NCBI GenBank assembly: GCA_002842095.1
Contig: PHCB01000019.1
Coordinates: 1-48,138 of the forward strand
Reading direction: 5' to 3'
Source: a candidate division BRC1 bacterium HGW-BRC1-1
GTDB lineage: Bacteria > Sumerlaeota > Sumerlaeia > Sumerlaeales > Sumerlaeaceae
Length of the DNA stretch: 48,138 nt
Shown piece after piece: positions 25,332 through 34,739 of this stretch. The notes under the pieces are model-generated. The model searched no databases. It was not told the origin of the DNA and worked only from the letters and a program-made list of their open reading frames with translations. Made by a program: the position numbers and the translations under genes. How positions within the stretch are numbered: position 1 is the first letter of the stretch; the number at the start of each line of letters is the position of its first letter.

Positions 25332-26620
25332 AGGGAATGGCCCCCGGTGCAACGATCCCGCCCAAGCGAGGGTTGGGTGAATATCGCACGTTCCTGAAAC
25401 AGAATGCGGATTTTCGAAATCTGTGGTACGGGCAGACCGTCAGTCTCCTTGGCGATTGGTTCGACAGCGTTGCGCTTTATGCTTTGATTCTGGATCGAAG
25501 CACCTCAAGTAGCGCGCTGGCGGGGTTGGTCATTGCACAACTTTTGCCGGGAGCTTTGGCGGCACCATTCGCGGGAGTGCTGGCAGATCGTTTCCCGCGC
25601 AAAACTCTCATGATAGCGTCCGACCTGGCACGGGCCACCCTCGTGCTTGGACTTCTTGCAGCGCCGCTACAAGGACTGCTGTGGATCGTCTACCCCATCA
25701 TGATCCTGAAGGTCGTTTGCGCTTCTGTTTTTGAACCAGCGCGCAACGCCGTTATTCCGTCCATCGTCAAGCGCGAGCGCAATGTGCTGGCGAACACCAT
25801 ATCCAGCTTCACGTGGTCGACCATGCTTGCCATGGGCGGACTGCTGGGTGGGGCGGTTTTTGCGTTGGCGGGTTACCATGTTTCAATCCTCATCGATGCG
25901 GGCAGCTTTTTGCTCTCAGCATGGTTCATCAAAAAAGTTCGGTATCAGCAACCGGCCCATGTTAAACTTCACAATCATGGCCCGTTGAAGGACCTCGTGG
26001 ATGGCTTTCGCTATCTCGCTCGTCATGGGCATGTGTTGAGCTATGCCGTTGTGAAATTTGGCCATGGATTTGTTGGGGGTACGATGGTGCTATATCCCAT
26101 CTTCGCCAAACAGGTTTTTCCCCTTGGGCGGGGAGCCGCCGTCAGCATCGGTCTTTTTATGACAGCCCGCGGCATCGGCACAGCAGTGGGTCCTATCCTG
26201 GCCCGCTATTTTGGAGGTGACAGCGGTCGCTTTCTCCGACGCTCGATAGGCCCATCCATGATGGTTAGTTCTGCCGGGTTACTGCTGTTGGGGGCTATGC
26301 CTTCCATGTGGATGGCTTTGGCCGTTGTGACATTGGGACATTTGGGCGGATCCATCGCCTGGGTTTTCAGCACAGTGCTTTTGCAACTGGCGTCACCGGA
26401 CGAATTTCGGGGGCGTGTTTTTGCAGCCGAACTGGCCCTGTTCACCCTGGCCATGGCGGTCTCGGTGTTCATCACAGGCCTGCTGGAGGATGCAGGCTGG
26501 ACCCCACGGCAACTTGCTTACTTACTCGGCCTGACAGGCCTTTTGCCCGCGATGTTCTTCTATTGGGTTATGCGACGCCCAAGCCACGAGGATGAGGAAC
26601 ATCCCGCCACGCGTGTTTAA
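25328..26620 (+). CDS. Major facilitator superfamily exporter (EntS/MFS_3-like)
   Basis: A 430-residue secondary transporter with about twelve hydrophobic segments. The first loop motif of MFS carriers is GVLADRFPRKTLM (83-95), with a preceding FRNLWYGQTVSLLGDWFDSVAL start typical of the enterobactin-exporter-like group. The second-half EFRGRVFAAELAL is the equivalent repeat motif. The ATG at 25328 overlaps the lipoprotein stop, and the upstream open frame is that gene's shadow. Substrate unknown; small-molecule export is the usual role. It ends tail to tail, with a 4-bp overlap, against the LysE-type gene. Confidence 0.87.
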   Translation: MKGMAPGATIPPKRGLGEYRTFLKQNADFRNLWYGQTVSLLGDWFDSVALYALILDRSTSSSALAGLVIAQLLPGALAAPFAGVLADRFPRKTLMIASDLARATLVLGLLAAPLQGLLWIVYPIMILKVVCASVFEPARNAVIPSIVKRERNVLANTISSFTWSTMLAMGGLLGGAVFALAGYHVSILIDAGSFLLSAWFIKKVRYQQPAHVKLHNHGPLKDLVDGFRYLARHGHVLSYAVVKFGHGFVGGTMVLYPIFAKQVFPLGRGAAVSIGLFMTARGIGTAVGPILARYFGGDSGRFLRRSIGPSMMVSSAGLLLLGAMPSMWMALAVVTLGHLGGSIAWVFSTVLLQLASPDEFRGRVFAAELALFTLAMAVSVFITGLLEDAGWTPRQLAYLLGLTGLLPAMFFYWVMRRPSHEDEEHPATRV

Positions 26621-27306
26621 TAATAGTGTATGTAGAGGCGATTAAAAGCCGTTACCAGCGAAGCGACGGCGAAAAAAAGCAACGCACCACCGGCAATGCG
26701 CTCCACCAGTACGTACATGCGTGGACTGATGTGCTTGTGGAAATAGCCGACCGTGGTTGTGGCTATAATCACCCAGGTAGTGCATGCCACCGCCACGCCC
26801 AGAGCCAGGGGTGCCACTACGTTCGGGGTGTCCTGGAAATGGTGGGCTGAACCGAGGCTGATAAAAAGCCAGTAGGCTATGGTGGAGGGGCTGAATAGCG
26901 TAAGGCTGAGACCCAAAACGTAACTACGAAGCAGACGGGGAGCGTGATTATAAACAAACGTTCCCGGCGCAGACATCCCTTCATCCAGCGGGACTGTGGA
27001 AAGTGGTGACTCAGCGGGTGGGGCTTTGTAACGCAGCGCTCGTACTCCCAGAAACCCAAGCAACGCTGCTCCGACGAGGGCCATCACCGCTTTGCCCCAT
27101 TCTGGAAGTGCCTCAAAAAACTGCCCGGCACCCCACGAACTGCCCGTCACATAGATCACATCGGCGGTAACCGCTCCCATACCAAACAGTGCGCCGAAGA
27201 TGGGTCCGCGCGAGACAGCCCGGCGGAGCACTTCGACGTTTATGGGCCCGGGAAAGGCCGCGGCACCGATGCCGACAATAATTCCGTAGAGGAAAACCTG
27301 AAGCAT
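26617..27306 (-). CDS. LysE/RhtB family amino-acid exporter-like protein
   Basis: A 229-residue membrane protein with six hydrophobic segments. The family signature PGPINVEVLRRAVSRG lies at 19-34 near the end of the first helix. GALFGMGAVTADVIYV follows, and the second half contains LRSYVLGLSLTLFSPSTIAYWLF, where LysE-family proteins usually have a FNPKAxxFW-type motif. A hydrophilic loop between helices 3 and 4 holds residues ~95-120. The family exports amino acids or derivatives. The substrate is not predictable here. It is divergent from the prepilin peptidase gene. Confidence 0.8.
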   Translation of the reverse strand: MLQVFLYGIIVGIGAAAFPGPINVEVLRRAVSRGPIFGALFGMGAVTADVIYVTGSSWGAGQFFEALPEWGKAVMALVGAALLGFLGVRALRYKAPPAESPLSTVPLDEGMSAPGTFVYNHAPRLLRSYVLGLSLTLFSPSTIAYWLFISLGSAHHFQDTPNVVAPLALGVAVACTTWVIIATTTVGYFHKHISPRMYVLVERIAGGALLFFAVASLVTAFNRLYIHYY

Positions 27307-27321
27307 AACGAGATACGATCC

Positions 27322-27364
27322 GATGGGTGGCGAAGATGAAAATCAAGCAGGAGCGACACCCATC
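27322..27364. promoter_or_regulatory. Inverted repeat between LysE-type gene and prepilin peptidase gene
   Basis: GATGGGTG (27322-27329) and CACCCATC (27357-27364) form a perfect 8-bp inverted repeat with a 27-nt gap in the 125-nt divergent region. It could be an operator, or chance. Confidence 0.25.
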
Positions 27365-27431
27365 TTGAACTAAATTGGATTTTAGCTCCGTTGGGAAAAA
27401 TGCTTTGCTTCAAGCAGGCTGCAATGCCGTG

Positions 27432-28592
27432 ATGCCGCCGATGGAATACGAACAAGACATAGCCGACCTCGGATGGTATTTCGCAAGCCTCTCCTTCATT
27501 CTCGGAGCGATAGTGGGCAGTTTCCTCAACGTCTGCATCTATCGGGTGCCGGCCAAACGCTCTATCGTGAAGCCCGGCTCACACTGCTATCAATGCGGCA
27601 GCCATGTTGCCTGGTACGACAACGTACCCATCGTGAGTTATCTGGTGCTGAGGGGCCATTGCCGCCACTGTGGCGCAGGGTTCAGCTCGCGATATATGTG
27701 GATCGAACTTCTCACGGCAATTCTCTTTCTCGTTTTCTATCTAAAATTCGGGCTGATCTGGGCGCTACCCTTTCACCTGATTGTGGTATCCCTGCTCATC
27801 TTTGGAACCTTCACCGATATTGATCACTATATCATCGCAGACAGCGTGACCCTGGGCGGGTTGGTTTTCGCCCTTGGAGCGGCAGCCTTTCTGGGTTTTC
27901 GCGGCGTGGTGGGCCAGGAGTGGCTTCTCGCTCAGGAATTATACCTGCAGACGGACCCGTTCCTCTCCCCTGCCCGAGCCCTGCCTCCCCATTGGCAGGC
28001 TTTTGCATGGTCTGTTGCGAGTGCAGGGTTGGGGTGGGGGCTGTTATGGGGAGTCGCTTTGTTAGGCCGCCTGCTCTTTCGCAAGGAGGCCATGGGTGGT
28101 GGCGACATAAAATTGTTCGCATTTTTGGGCGCTTATCTGGGCGCACTGAATTGTCTGTGGGTGCTCTTTCTGAGCGCCATGGTGGGTTCGGTATTAGGCA
28201 TCAGTTTGCTCATTGCACACCGACTTGTCGGACGTGAAGAGACCGAGATCATCGAACTGCGTCCAGAACCACCGACCGGAAATTCACCATCGGACGATAC
28301 GGAGATCACCACTACATCGGCAGAGCAAACGGAGTTCTCCCCCAAACAGGACCAAGCAGTTCCTTCAGCGTTAACGTTGAAGGTGGTTCGCAACACGGCA
28401 CAACAATTGCATCATTTCCCCTATGGGCCGTACATAGCCCTGGCAGCTCTCGTGGTGTTGTTCTTCCATCAGGAGATCAATCGCCACACACGGGAATATC
28501 TATTATTGCCACTGCAGCCAGAGGCTGTTTCGCACATCAGCCACATTGTTCCGCCGCTTAGTTCAACTCCCACGATTCTCAGAGGAGAATAA
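27432..28592 (+). CDS. Prepilin peptidase (type IV leader peptidase, PilD/GspO family) with a loop insertion
   Basis: Aspartic membrane protease that cleaves and often N-methylates prepilins for type IV pili or type II secretion. The 386 residues include an N-terminal domain with two CxxC pairs (C52/C55 in CYQC, C77/C80 in CRHC) typical of the zinc-binding methyltransferase part. The catalytic aspartates are D131 (TDIDHYIIAD) and D225 (GGGDIKLFAFLGAYLG). FILGAIVGSFLNVCIYRVP is the classic start. A hydrophilic, acidic stretch of about 55 residues (270-325) is inserted before the final helix (PYGPYIALAALVVLF). The ATG at 27432 is chosen; 27441 is also possible. A HEAT-repeat gene starts directly after the stop. 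Confidence 0.93.
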   Translation: MPPMEYEQDIADLGWYFASLSFILGAIVGSFLNVCIYRVPAKRSIVKPGSHCYQCGSHVAWYDNVPIVSYLVLRGHCRHCGAGFSSRYMWIELLTAILFLVFYLKFGLIWALPFHLIVVSLLIFGTFTDIDHYIIADSVTLGGLVFALGAAAFLGFRGVVGQEWLLAQELYLQTDPFLSPARALPPHWQAFAWSVASAGLGWGLLWGVALLGRLLFRKEAMGGGDIKLFAFLGAYLGALNCLWVLFLSAMVGSVLGISLLIAHRLVGREETEIIELRPEPPTGNSPSDDTEITTTSAEQTEFSPKQDQAVPSALTLKVVRNTAQQLHHFPYGPYIALAALVVLFFHQEINRHTREYLLLPLQPEAVSHISHIVPPLSSTPTILRGE

Positions 28593-29744
28593 ATGCTCAT
28601 ACGATTCCTGAAACTCCGTGCATCAGTTCTTCCTGCGATGTTTGCCGCATCTCTGATCGTCTTTTCGGGCGCTCCAATTCAGGGGCAACCCATGCCTGCG
28701 GCTGCGGAAAAGTTGCTACAGGACCCCGAGATAGGACAGTTGCGTGACCACGGCATTGGCTTGGATGCTCCATCGCTGATCAGACTGCTTGAGATAGGAT
28801 TGTCCGACGAAGTACGGAAATCGATGCCAGACAAGCCCTCGGAAAAATCTCAGCTCGCAGTCTATGCCATGGCACGGTTGGCATCAGCCAAGTCTGAAGC
28901 GGCACTTCCGGCTCTCCTCGGAATTGCCGCAATGAATCCTCCTGCAGGCGTTGAAAGTCTGCTGAAATATGACACAGAACAGACAAGCCCCGAAAGCCGG
29001 ACAGAATTTCGAATTCGAGCATTAAAGCTCCTGCAATTCAATGCAGTGAACGCCCTCGGTATCATTGGCGACACTGCGGCCCTGGCTGTGGTCCGCGCCG
29101 TTTTTCAGCAGGAACAACATCCTGCGGCGCGCATCCAGCATGCGATCAGTCTGGCCAGCCTTGGCGACTCCGGTGGAGTGGATTTTCTGGTACAGGTCAT
29201 CAGCGCTGAAAACCGCCGCGAAAGCGCTGCCGCAGCGCGGGCCTTTTTTATCATCACCGGCCAGGATTTCGGTTACACCGAAAATACCGCCGCAAAGAAA
29301 CGGGGTGGCATAGCGGCGGAGTACGCCAACTGGTGGCGACAAAATGCTGGTAACTTTCAAGTGGACCGCGACGCCGTGGCAAAACGCCGCTACGAGCCGA
29401 CACCCATGCCATCTTTTCAACCCCGTAACACTCGCGACCTGATCAAGCTGTCGGCATACTATTTCGACTTTAAGAACCAGTTCCGCACCTACGAAGCGCG
29501 GAGCCAGATTGCAAACGCGGGCAAGCGGCTGAACAATGATTTGTTGGAATTGATGAACGACGATTCGGAAGACATCGACGTTCGCGCCGAGGCGATGAAC
29601 TGGTACTATGAGTTCAATAAAACGGATGCCCGCAAAGCATTGCGCGGACTGCGTAAAGCGTCCGACCCGGAAATTGCAGATAAAGCAAATGCGTTGCTCG
29701 AGCAAATCGAGATCGACGAGACCAACTTCCGCGATCCGAACTGA
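28593..29744 (+). CDS. Exported HEAT-repeat-like protein
   Basis: A 383-residue exported protein. The signal peptide is visible (KLRASVLPAMFAASLIVFSG, cleavage near residue 31). The mature region is nearly all helical, with HEAT-like pairs such as ALKLLQFNAVNALGIIGDTAAL, IQHAISLASLGDSGGVDFLV and DVRAEAMNWYYEFN. Such solenoids bind partner proteins; the partner is unknown. The ATG immediately follows the prepilin peptidase stop (TAA-ATG) and has AGAGGAGA upstream, so the genes are co-translated. The O-antigen-ligase-like gene follows by 13 nt. A scaffold role in a pilus, secretion or envelope assembly is possible but only inferred from position. Confidence 0.8.
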   Translation: MLIRFLKLRASVLPAMFAASLIVFSGAPIQGQPMPAAAEKLLQDPEIGQLRDHGIGLDAPSLIRLLEIGLSDEVRKSMPDKPSEKSQLAVYAMARLASAKSEAALPALLGIAAMNPPAGVESLLKYDTEQTSPESRTEFRIRALKLLQFNAVNALGIIGDTAALAVVRAVFQQEQHPAARIQHAISLASLGDSGGVDFLVQVISAENRRESAAAARAFFIITGQDFGYTENTAAKKRGGIAAEYANWWRQNAGNFQVDRDAVAKRRYEPTPMPSFQPRNTRDLIKLSAYYFDFKNQFRTYEARSQIANAGKRLNNDLLELMNDDSEDIDVRAEAMNWYYEFNKTDARKALRGLRKASDPEIADKANALLEQIEIDETNFRDPN

Positions 29745-29757
29745 CGTCAACGAATCC

Positions 29758-31254
29758 ATGAACCAGTCCCAAGCACCTCTAAGCGACCCACCTACACGCT
29801 TCCCATTTCAAGGACGCGGCATGGCGGCCACCCTTGTGGGTCTTGCCATTCTGGTGATTGCGACAGGATATCTGTTAGCCCCCGGCTTTTTGCCTGCATC
29901 GGCCTGGGACAACCCTGTCGTTCCGTTGGCCATCCCCCTGGTAGCCACGCTCGGCGCATTTTCAGCGATGTTCCGGCCAAGGTGGGTGCTCTACGGATTC
30001 GTCTTCACAGCCATCGTAGTTCACAGCGTACTTGAGGAGCTCTATCTGCCGCTGGGATTTATGAAGCTCTACATCACCGATGCCGTGTTTGCGTTTAACA
30101 TAAGTTTCATTGGCGTTCGGCTTCTCTTTGGCATTTGGCCCTGGCAGAAGTTGCGGATAAATCGCTACGTCATGGCCTATCTTGCCTTGGGGCTTTGGGG
30201 CGTCGTGAACGGGTTGCTTCTCAAGCACAATGATTACGACGTGGTTTTCGGCGATTTTCGTCGGGCATATTTTTACTTCTCAAATTTCTTTGTGGTATTG
30301 CTTCTCTGTGATTCCTGGAAAGAAGTTCGCACCCTGCGGAATGTGGTCCTGGTGGCTTGTGCGTCTCTGACACTGAAAGCCTTTTTTCAGGCGACCTCCG
30401 GGCAGTTTTACTATCGGCGCGCCGGAGATGCCGCCCATGTGCTCAGCCAATACGAGATCATCTTCATTTCCATCATCCTGTTTTACGCACTGGCGCACTT
30501 GTTATATGCACCCACCCGCCACCGCCTGGCATGGGCGGCAACCGCCGGGGCCTCCATCGTGGCCATCATTTTAGCCAATTACCGCGCCGGATGGCTTGGA
30601 ACCATGGCGGGTCTTGGGTTCCTGTTTTTGCTCCTGCCATGGCGACGCAAAATGCGCATGGCGATGTTGGGCATTCTCGGTTTCATGTTCATATCCACGG
30701 CTGTTCTTCTCATGTGGGAACAGAAGGTGACCGAAGGCAATAGCACCGTGGGGCAGGAGTTGCTGCAAAAGGCCAACGTCAAACAGACCAGCACGGACAT
30801 CAACGTCATCTGGCGGTTTCAGTCCTATACCGCTGCCCTCGCCAAATGGCGCGAGTATCCTCTGCTTGGATCGGGATTGGGGACCTATGTCGATTTCTAT
30901 GCACCCACATCCACGGGCGGATCGATCCTTGCCGAGGGGCACAACATCCATAACTCCATGCTGTGGTTACTGATGACGCAGGGGCTGTTGGGTTTTGCGG
31001 TCATCATGACGATGCACGTGATGTTCCTGCGCATGTCGATCTCCTTTTTGCGCAGGACCCAATGGACTGAAGGGCGCATCTTCGTGACCGCAGCCACGGC
31101 CTATTACGCGGCGATGATGGTCGCTACTCTGTTCGAAAATTTCCTCGAGCACGCCACGCCCATTACCGTGTTCAGCACCATGATGGCACTGTCGATGCTA
31201 ACCATTGCCCACGAGGAATCACAGGCGTCCCGTGCGGTCATTGAGTCGCCTTAA
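29758..31254 (+). CDS. O-antigen ligase/polymerase-like membrane protein (Wzy_C type)
   Basis: A 498-residue polytopic protein with about a dozen hydrophobic segments. The Wzy_C pattern is seen in the second half: AIILANYRAGWLGTMAGLGF with the conserved Arg, a long extracytoplasmic loop with WRFQSYTAALAKWREYPLLG, then GLGTYVDFY and EGHNIHNSMLWLLMTQGLLG, where the His/Asn-rich motif is typical. Members ligate O-antigen to lipid A-core, polymerise surface glycans or glycosylate pilins. The last activity would fit the nearby prepilin peptidase gene, but that is inference. The ATG at 29758 is 13 nt after the HEAT gene. It overlaps hisC by 4 bp tail to tail. Confidence 0.83.
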   Translation: MNQSQAPLSDPPTRFPFQGRGMAATLVGLAILVIATGYLLAPGFLPASAWDNPVVPLAIPLVATLGAFSAMFRPRWVLYGFVFTAIVVHSVLEELYLPLGFMKLYITDAVFAFNISFIGVRLLFGIWPWQKLRINRYVMAYLALGLWGVVNGLLLKHNDYDVVFGDFRRAYFYFSNFFVVLLLCDSWKEVRTLRNVVLVACASLTLKAFFQATSGQFYYRRAGDAAHVLSQYEIIFISIILFYALAHLLYAPTRHRLAWAATAGASIVAIILANYRAGWLGTMAGLGFLFLLLPWRRKMRMAMLGILGFMFISTAVLLMWEQKVTEGNSTVGQELLQKANVKQTSTDINVIWRFQSYTAALAKWREYPLLGSGLGTYVDFYAPTSTGGSILAEGHNIHNSMLWLLMTQGLLGFAVIMTMHVMFLRMSISFLRRTQWTEGRIFVTAATAYYAAMMVATLFENFLEHATPITVFSTMMALSMLTIAHEESQASRAVIESP

Positions 31255-32303
31255 ACAAGCCGGTCGATTGCGGTGAGAAGTTCATTCAATTCTTCGCGGG
31301 TGCCAATGGTGATGCGAACGCCGTCACGCAGGGAGGGAGCCGAGAACCAGCGCACGAGAATCTTTTCGCGCTTCAAAGCCTGATAAAGCTCTTCTGCATT
31401 GGTGCGCCGTGCGAAAACAAAATTCCCGCGACTTTCCGGCACGACGAATCCGCGCAGACGAAGTTGGTCCGCGAGAAACTGCCTGTTCTCGACGATCACT
31501 CGTGATCGCCCGGCGTAATACGCATCTGCCCGCCAAGCGGACTCGGCGGCAACCTGACTCAGGGCGTTCAGATTGTAGGAGTCCTTGGCTTTGTTCAACT
31601 GAGCAATGATATCGCGACTGGCCAGAGCGAGGCCCACTCGCATACCGGCCAGTGAAAAGCTCTTCGAGAATGTGCGGGTGATCATAACGTTCTTGTGGCG
31701 CTTCATCACTGCGAGGGCGTTAAGAGGGGCGAAGGCGACGTAAGCCTCGTCGACGACAATGAGGCGCCGGCGGTCGTATGACGCCAATCGCTCAAGCAAC
31801 TCTTCGTCGTACTGCACGCCGAGGGGCGGGTTCGGATTGGCGAGAAAAAACACCTTCACAGGCGCCTTGATGGCCTCCTCGGGAAAGCTGTGTTCCGGCC
31901 ATGCTGTGGGAAAACTCAACACGGGTGCGCCCACCATCTCGGCCAGCGTCGAATACAAGGAGTATGTTGGCTCCAGGATGCCGACTTTTTCCTGGTCGGT
32001 TCCATCGAGGAACACCTGGAAAACCAAGCGCAAGACTTCGTCGCTACCATTTCCCGCGAACACTTGATCCGCCTGAAGCCCGCAACTCTCGGCCACGGCG
32101 GTGCGCAAGGAAAGGGCCATGGGATCTGGATATTTCTGGAGGGAACAATTCTGGATCGCATCCGTCAGCGCCTCGGTTACCTCCGGAGCGGGCGGATATG
32201 GATTTTCATTGGTGTTGAGCTTGATGAAACGCTCACCCTGGGGCTGTTCACCGGGGATGTAGGGGGCAAGAGCCTCGATCAGTGGATTTACGCGAATGGT
32301 CAT
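31251..32303 (-). CDS. hisC: Histidinol-phosphate aminotransferase (HisC family)
   Basis: PLP-dependent aminotransferase of fold type I that converts imidazole acetol-phosphate to histidinol-phosphate. Related proteins act on aromatic amino acids. The 350 residues are normal. Motifs are KLNTNENPYPP (28-38), FAGNGSDEVLRLVF (82-95), VVDEAYVAFAP (183-193) and the PLP lysine K214 in TFSKSFSLAGMRVG. The usual NPNNPTG segment reads NPNPPLG (156-162), so two normally conserved positions differ. The Asp of AYVDFA is Ala. An upstream ATG would add 11 residues; the start at 32303 matches the family. No other his gene is near, so the name is by homology only. Confidence 0.88.
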   Translation of the reverse strand: MTIRVNPLIEALAPYIPGEQPQGERFIKLNTNENPYPPAPEVTEALTDAIQNCSLQKYPDPMALSLRTAVAESCGLQADQVFAGNGSDEVLRLVFQVFLDGTDQEKVGILEPTYSLYSTLAEMVGAPVLSFPTAWPEHSFPEEAIKAPVKVFFLANPNPPLGVQYDEELLERLASYDRRRLIVVDEAYVAFAPLNALAVMKRHKNVMITRTFSKSFSLAGMRVGLALASRDIIAQLNKAKDSYNLNALSQVAAESAWRADAYYAGRSRVIVENRQFLADQLRLRGFVVPESRGNFVFARRTNAEELYQALKREKILVRWFSAPSLRDGVRITIGTREELNELLTAIDRLV

Positions 32304-32372
32304 GATGTCTCCATGCCACGCCCCCAAGTGGGACATGGCAAAAGATTTTCTTCAGAATGCGTTTCTGATTGG

Positions 32373-34718
32373 TTAGTCGTAATATCCTTCTACTCGAACC
32401 GCCGCTCCGGGCGATTTCAGCGCGGCCCGGAATGCATCGGCGAAATTATCGCGGGTTGTCGCCTCGCCATTCACCGTAAATTGCCCCACGGGTCGTGGAG
32501 CCACGATGCGCATAGTGAGAGAGCGCCCTTCTGCCAATCCTGCGGCAGGATCAAAATCGCCCTGAACAGCACTCAGTTGCAGTTCGAAGCCATCTTCGGT
32601 TTCGCGTCCCGTAACTTGCCGTTCACTCTGGCAACCAGTCCGGTAAGCGAAGGAAATGCCGTCATCTTCCACGATTCGCCCCTTGATTTCGGGGCCAACA
32701 TAGATAGTGAATTGTAACTCTTTGATCGGTTCGCCGGTGTGCATGCGAATGGGTGCCTGCGGAATAGCCGCACCCGCGCGGATGAAAATGGGCAGCGACC
32801 CGAGCGGCATTTCAGAAACGATCCAGCGTCCGCCGTCAATCCACTCCCCTGCCCGATACCATCCCCCCGCAGGGAGATAAACCAACCGACGGTCGCGCCC
32901 AGACTCCAGCACCGGAGCGACGAGAATATCGGGTCCGACCATGAACTGGTCGCTGATACGACGGGCAACGGCGTCCTCCGGAAATTCGAGAAACAATGGT
33001 CGCATGATGGGAATGCCAGATTTTTCCGCCTCCACAAATTGCGTGTAGATATACGGTAGAAGGCTCATGCGGTACGAGATCAGCGTGCGGGACAGATCCT
33101 CGCATTCTTCGCCGAAACTCCACGGCTCCTGGCGCAAGGTGTTCAAAGCAGAATGGGCGCGGCAGAAAGGCTGGAACACGCCCCACTCCATCCAGCGCGT
33201 GTACAGTTCGGCAAAACCATCGTTCTGAAAACCACCGATATCCGATCCCGCAAAAGGCACCCCGCTCACACCGAGGGAAAGCAGGTGAACGATATCGACA
33301 ATCATGGACCCGAAGCAGGAGCGATTGTCGCCTGTCCAGACAGCAGTGTGTCGCTGCATTCCGGCCCATCCCGAACGTGTGAGTACAAAGGGCCGTTCGT
33401 CAGGACGGGCTGCCAACAGACCATCGCGGGCGGCCAGCGACATGGTGTGCCCATATACATTGTGAACTTCGCGATGATTTCGGAACCCGCCCTCGTCGTG
33501 ATGGAGGGCGTCAGGCGCGTAGTCGTGCACATAAACCGTGGTTCCCCACACAGCGGGCTCGTTCATGTCGCACCAGATTCCACGCACTCCGACATCGGTG
33601 AGCGCTTTGTGTTGCTCAGCCCACCACTCGCGCACGCGGGGATTGGTGAAATCCGGATGGACAGATTCGCCCGGCCAGACATGGGACAAAACTGGCAGGC
33701 CGGTGGCATGGCGCAGAAAAACGTTTTGCTCAACGCCATCGACGTAAACTTTGTAGGTCGGGTCAACCTTCACGCCCGGGTCAACGATCGTTACTACCTG
33801 CACGCCCATCGCTGACAATTCGTCCGTGAGAGCTTTGGGATCCGGGAAGGCTTTCCCGTCCCAGGTAAACACCTTGTACGCGTCCATATAATGGATGTCG
33901 AGATGGATGACATCGAGGGGGATCTGACGTGCACGGTATTGCTTCGCAATGTCGAGAACCTCCTCGGAGTTCATGTAGGACCAACGGCTTTGCTGCATGC
34001 CCAGGGACCACATGGGCGGACGCTGGACCCGACCCGTCATGGCAGTCCAAATATGAAGAACCTCGGCGGGTGTTGCTGCGGGCATCAACCAGAGATCGAG
34101 GTCGCCCGTGGCACATTCGATGATTCCAAGGTTGGAGGAGGTGAAGGCGAGATCAAAGGTGACTTCGCCGGGGTTATTGACGAACACACCGCACGACGCG
34201 GCGCCACGCGGGGCAAGCGTGATGCCAAACGGAATACCTGTGTAGGGCAGACGCAAAGGTTGGTGGTGGGCGTCGTCCGTATTCCAACAACGATACCGGC
34301 CCGGCACACGGGGTACGTTCTCGCCGAAAGCACCCAAACCATAATATTGGCGGCCGTCCGGAATTTCGAAGGCAAGGCGGATTTTTTCTCCCGAGAAGGT
34401 GCATGAGGCCGCAGTAGCGCTGCGCATGTGTACCACGCCTTCGGCACCTTTTAGCTCGAAGGAAAAGTTGGCATGATCATTTGACGTGTTCACGCTCAAC
34501 ACCGCGCCCCCACTCGATACCTGTAGCTTTGAATCCTCTGAATTGCTGCTGGTCGCGTCCTCTCCATCAGGAATGCTTTGATTCGCATAATGAGGCCACG
34601 CATGGGGCACGGGCGATTGACTGATCTGAAGACGGAATATCCCCCCGGGTCCGGCACTGACAGCGATGCTGCCGCCAGATGCAAAAGAGTGTGCCCAGAA
34701 TGTCTTCAAGTTTTTCAT
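32373..34718 (-). CDS. Glycoside hydrolase family 31 alpha-glucosidase-like enzyme
   Basis: A 781-residue retaining glycosidase of family GH31. These act on alpha-glucosides, alpha-xylosides or related sugars. The N-terminal beta-domain ends near residue 230, and the catalytic barrel follows (about 233-560). The nucleophile is D384 in IWCDMNEPAVW and the acid/base is D464 in VWTGDNRSCFGSM. LDVIHLDIHYMDAYKVFTWD (268-287) and PFAGSDIGGF are typical substrate-site loops. C-terminal beta-domains complete the protein. There is no signal peptide, so it is probably cytoplasmic and degrades imported or storage-derived oligosaccharides. GGAAGG lies about 11 nt before the ATG. A 10-bp perfect inverted repeat lies 22-66 nt upstream. 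Confidence 0.94.
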   Translation of the reverse strand: MKNLKTFWAHSFASGGSIAVSAGPGGIFRLQISQSPVPHAWPHYANQSIPDGEDATSSNSEDSKLQVSSGGAVLSVNTSNDHANFSFELKGAEGVVHMRSATAASCTFSGEKIRLAFEIPDGRQYYGLGAFGENVPRVPGRYRCWNTDDAHHQPLRLPYTGIPFGITLAPRGAASCGVFVNNPGEVTFDLAFTSSNLGIIECATGDLDLWLMPAATPAEVLHIWTAMTGRVQRPPMWSLGMQQSRWSYMNSEEVLDIAKQYRARQIPLDVIHLDIHYMDAYKVFTWDGKAFPDPKALTDELSAMGVQVVTIVDPGVKVDPTYKVYVDGVEQNVFLRHATGLPVLSHVWPGESVHPDFTNPRVREWWAEQHKALTDVGVRGIWCDMNEPAVWGTTVYVHDYAPDALHHDEGGFRNHREVHNVYGHTMSLAARDGLLAARPDERPFVLTRSGWAGMQRHTAVWTGDNRSCFGSMIVDIVHLLSLGVSGVPFAGSDIGGFQNDGFAELYTRWMEWGVFQPFCRAHSALNTLRQEPWSFGEECEDLSRTLISYRMSLLPYIYTQFVEAEKSGIPIMRPLFLEFPEDAVARRISDQFMVGPDILVAPVLESGRDRRLVYLPAGGWYRAGEWIDGGRWIVSEMPLGSLPIFIRAGAAIPQAPIRMHTGEPIKELQFTIYVGPEIKGRIVEDDGISFAYRTGCQSERQVTGRETEDGFELQLSAVQGDFDPAAGLAEGRSLTMRIVAPRPVGQFTVNGEATTRDNFADAFRAALKSPGAAVRVEGYYD

Positions 34719-34739
34719 GAGGATCAGCCTTCCAACGAG

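Noticed and set aside
31890-32717. 275-codon plus-strand open frame
   Set aside because: It crosses two well-supported minus-strand genes (hisC and the GH31 gene) and has no recognisable motif.
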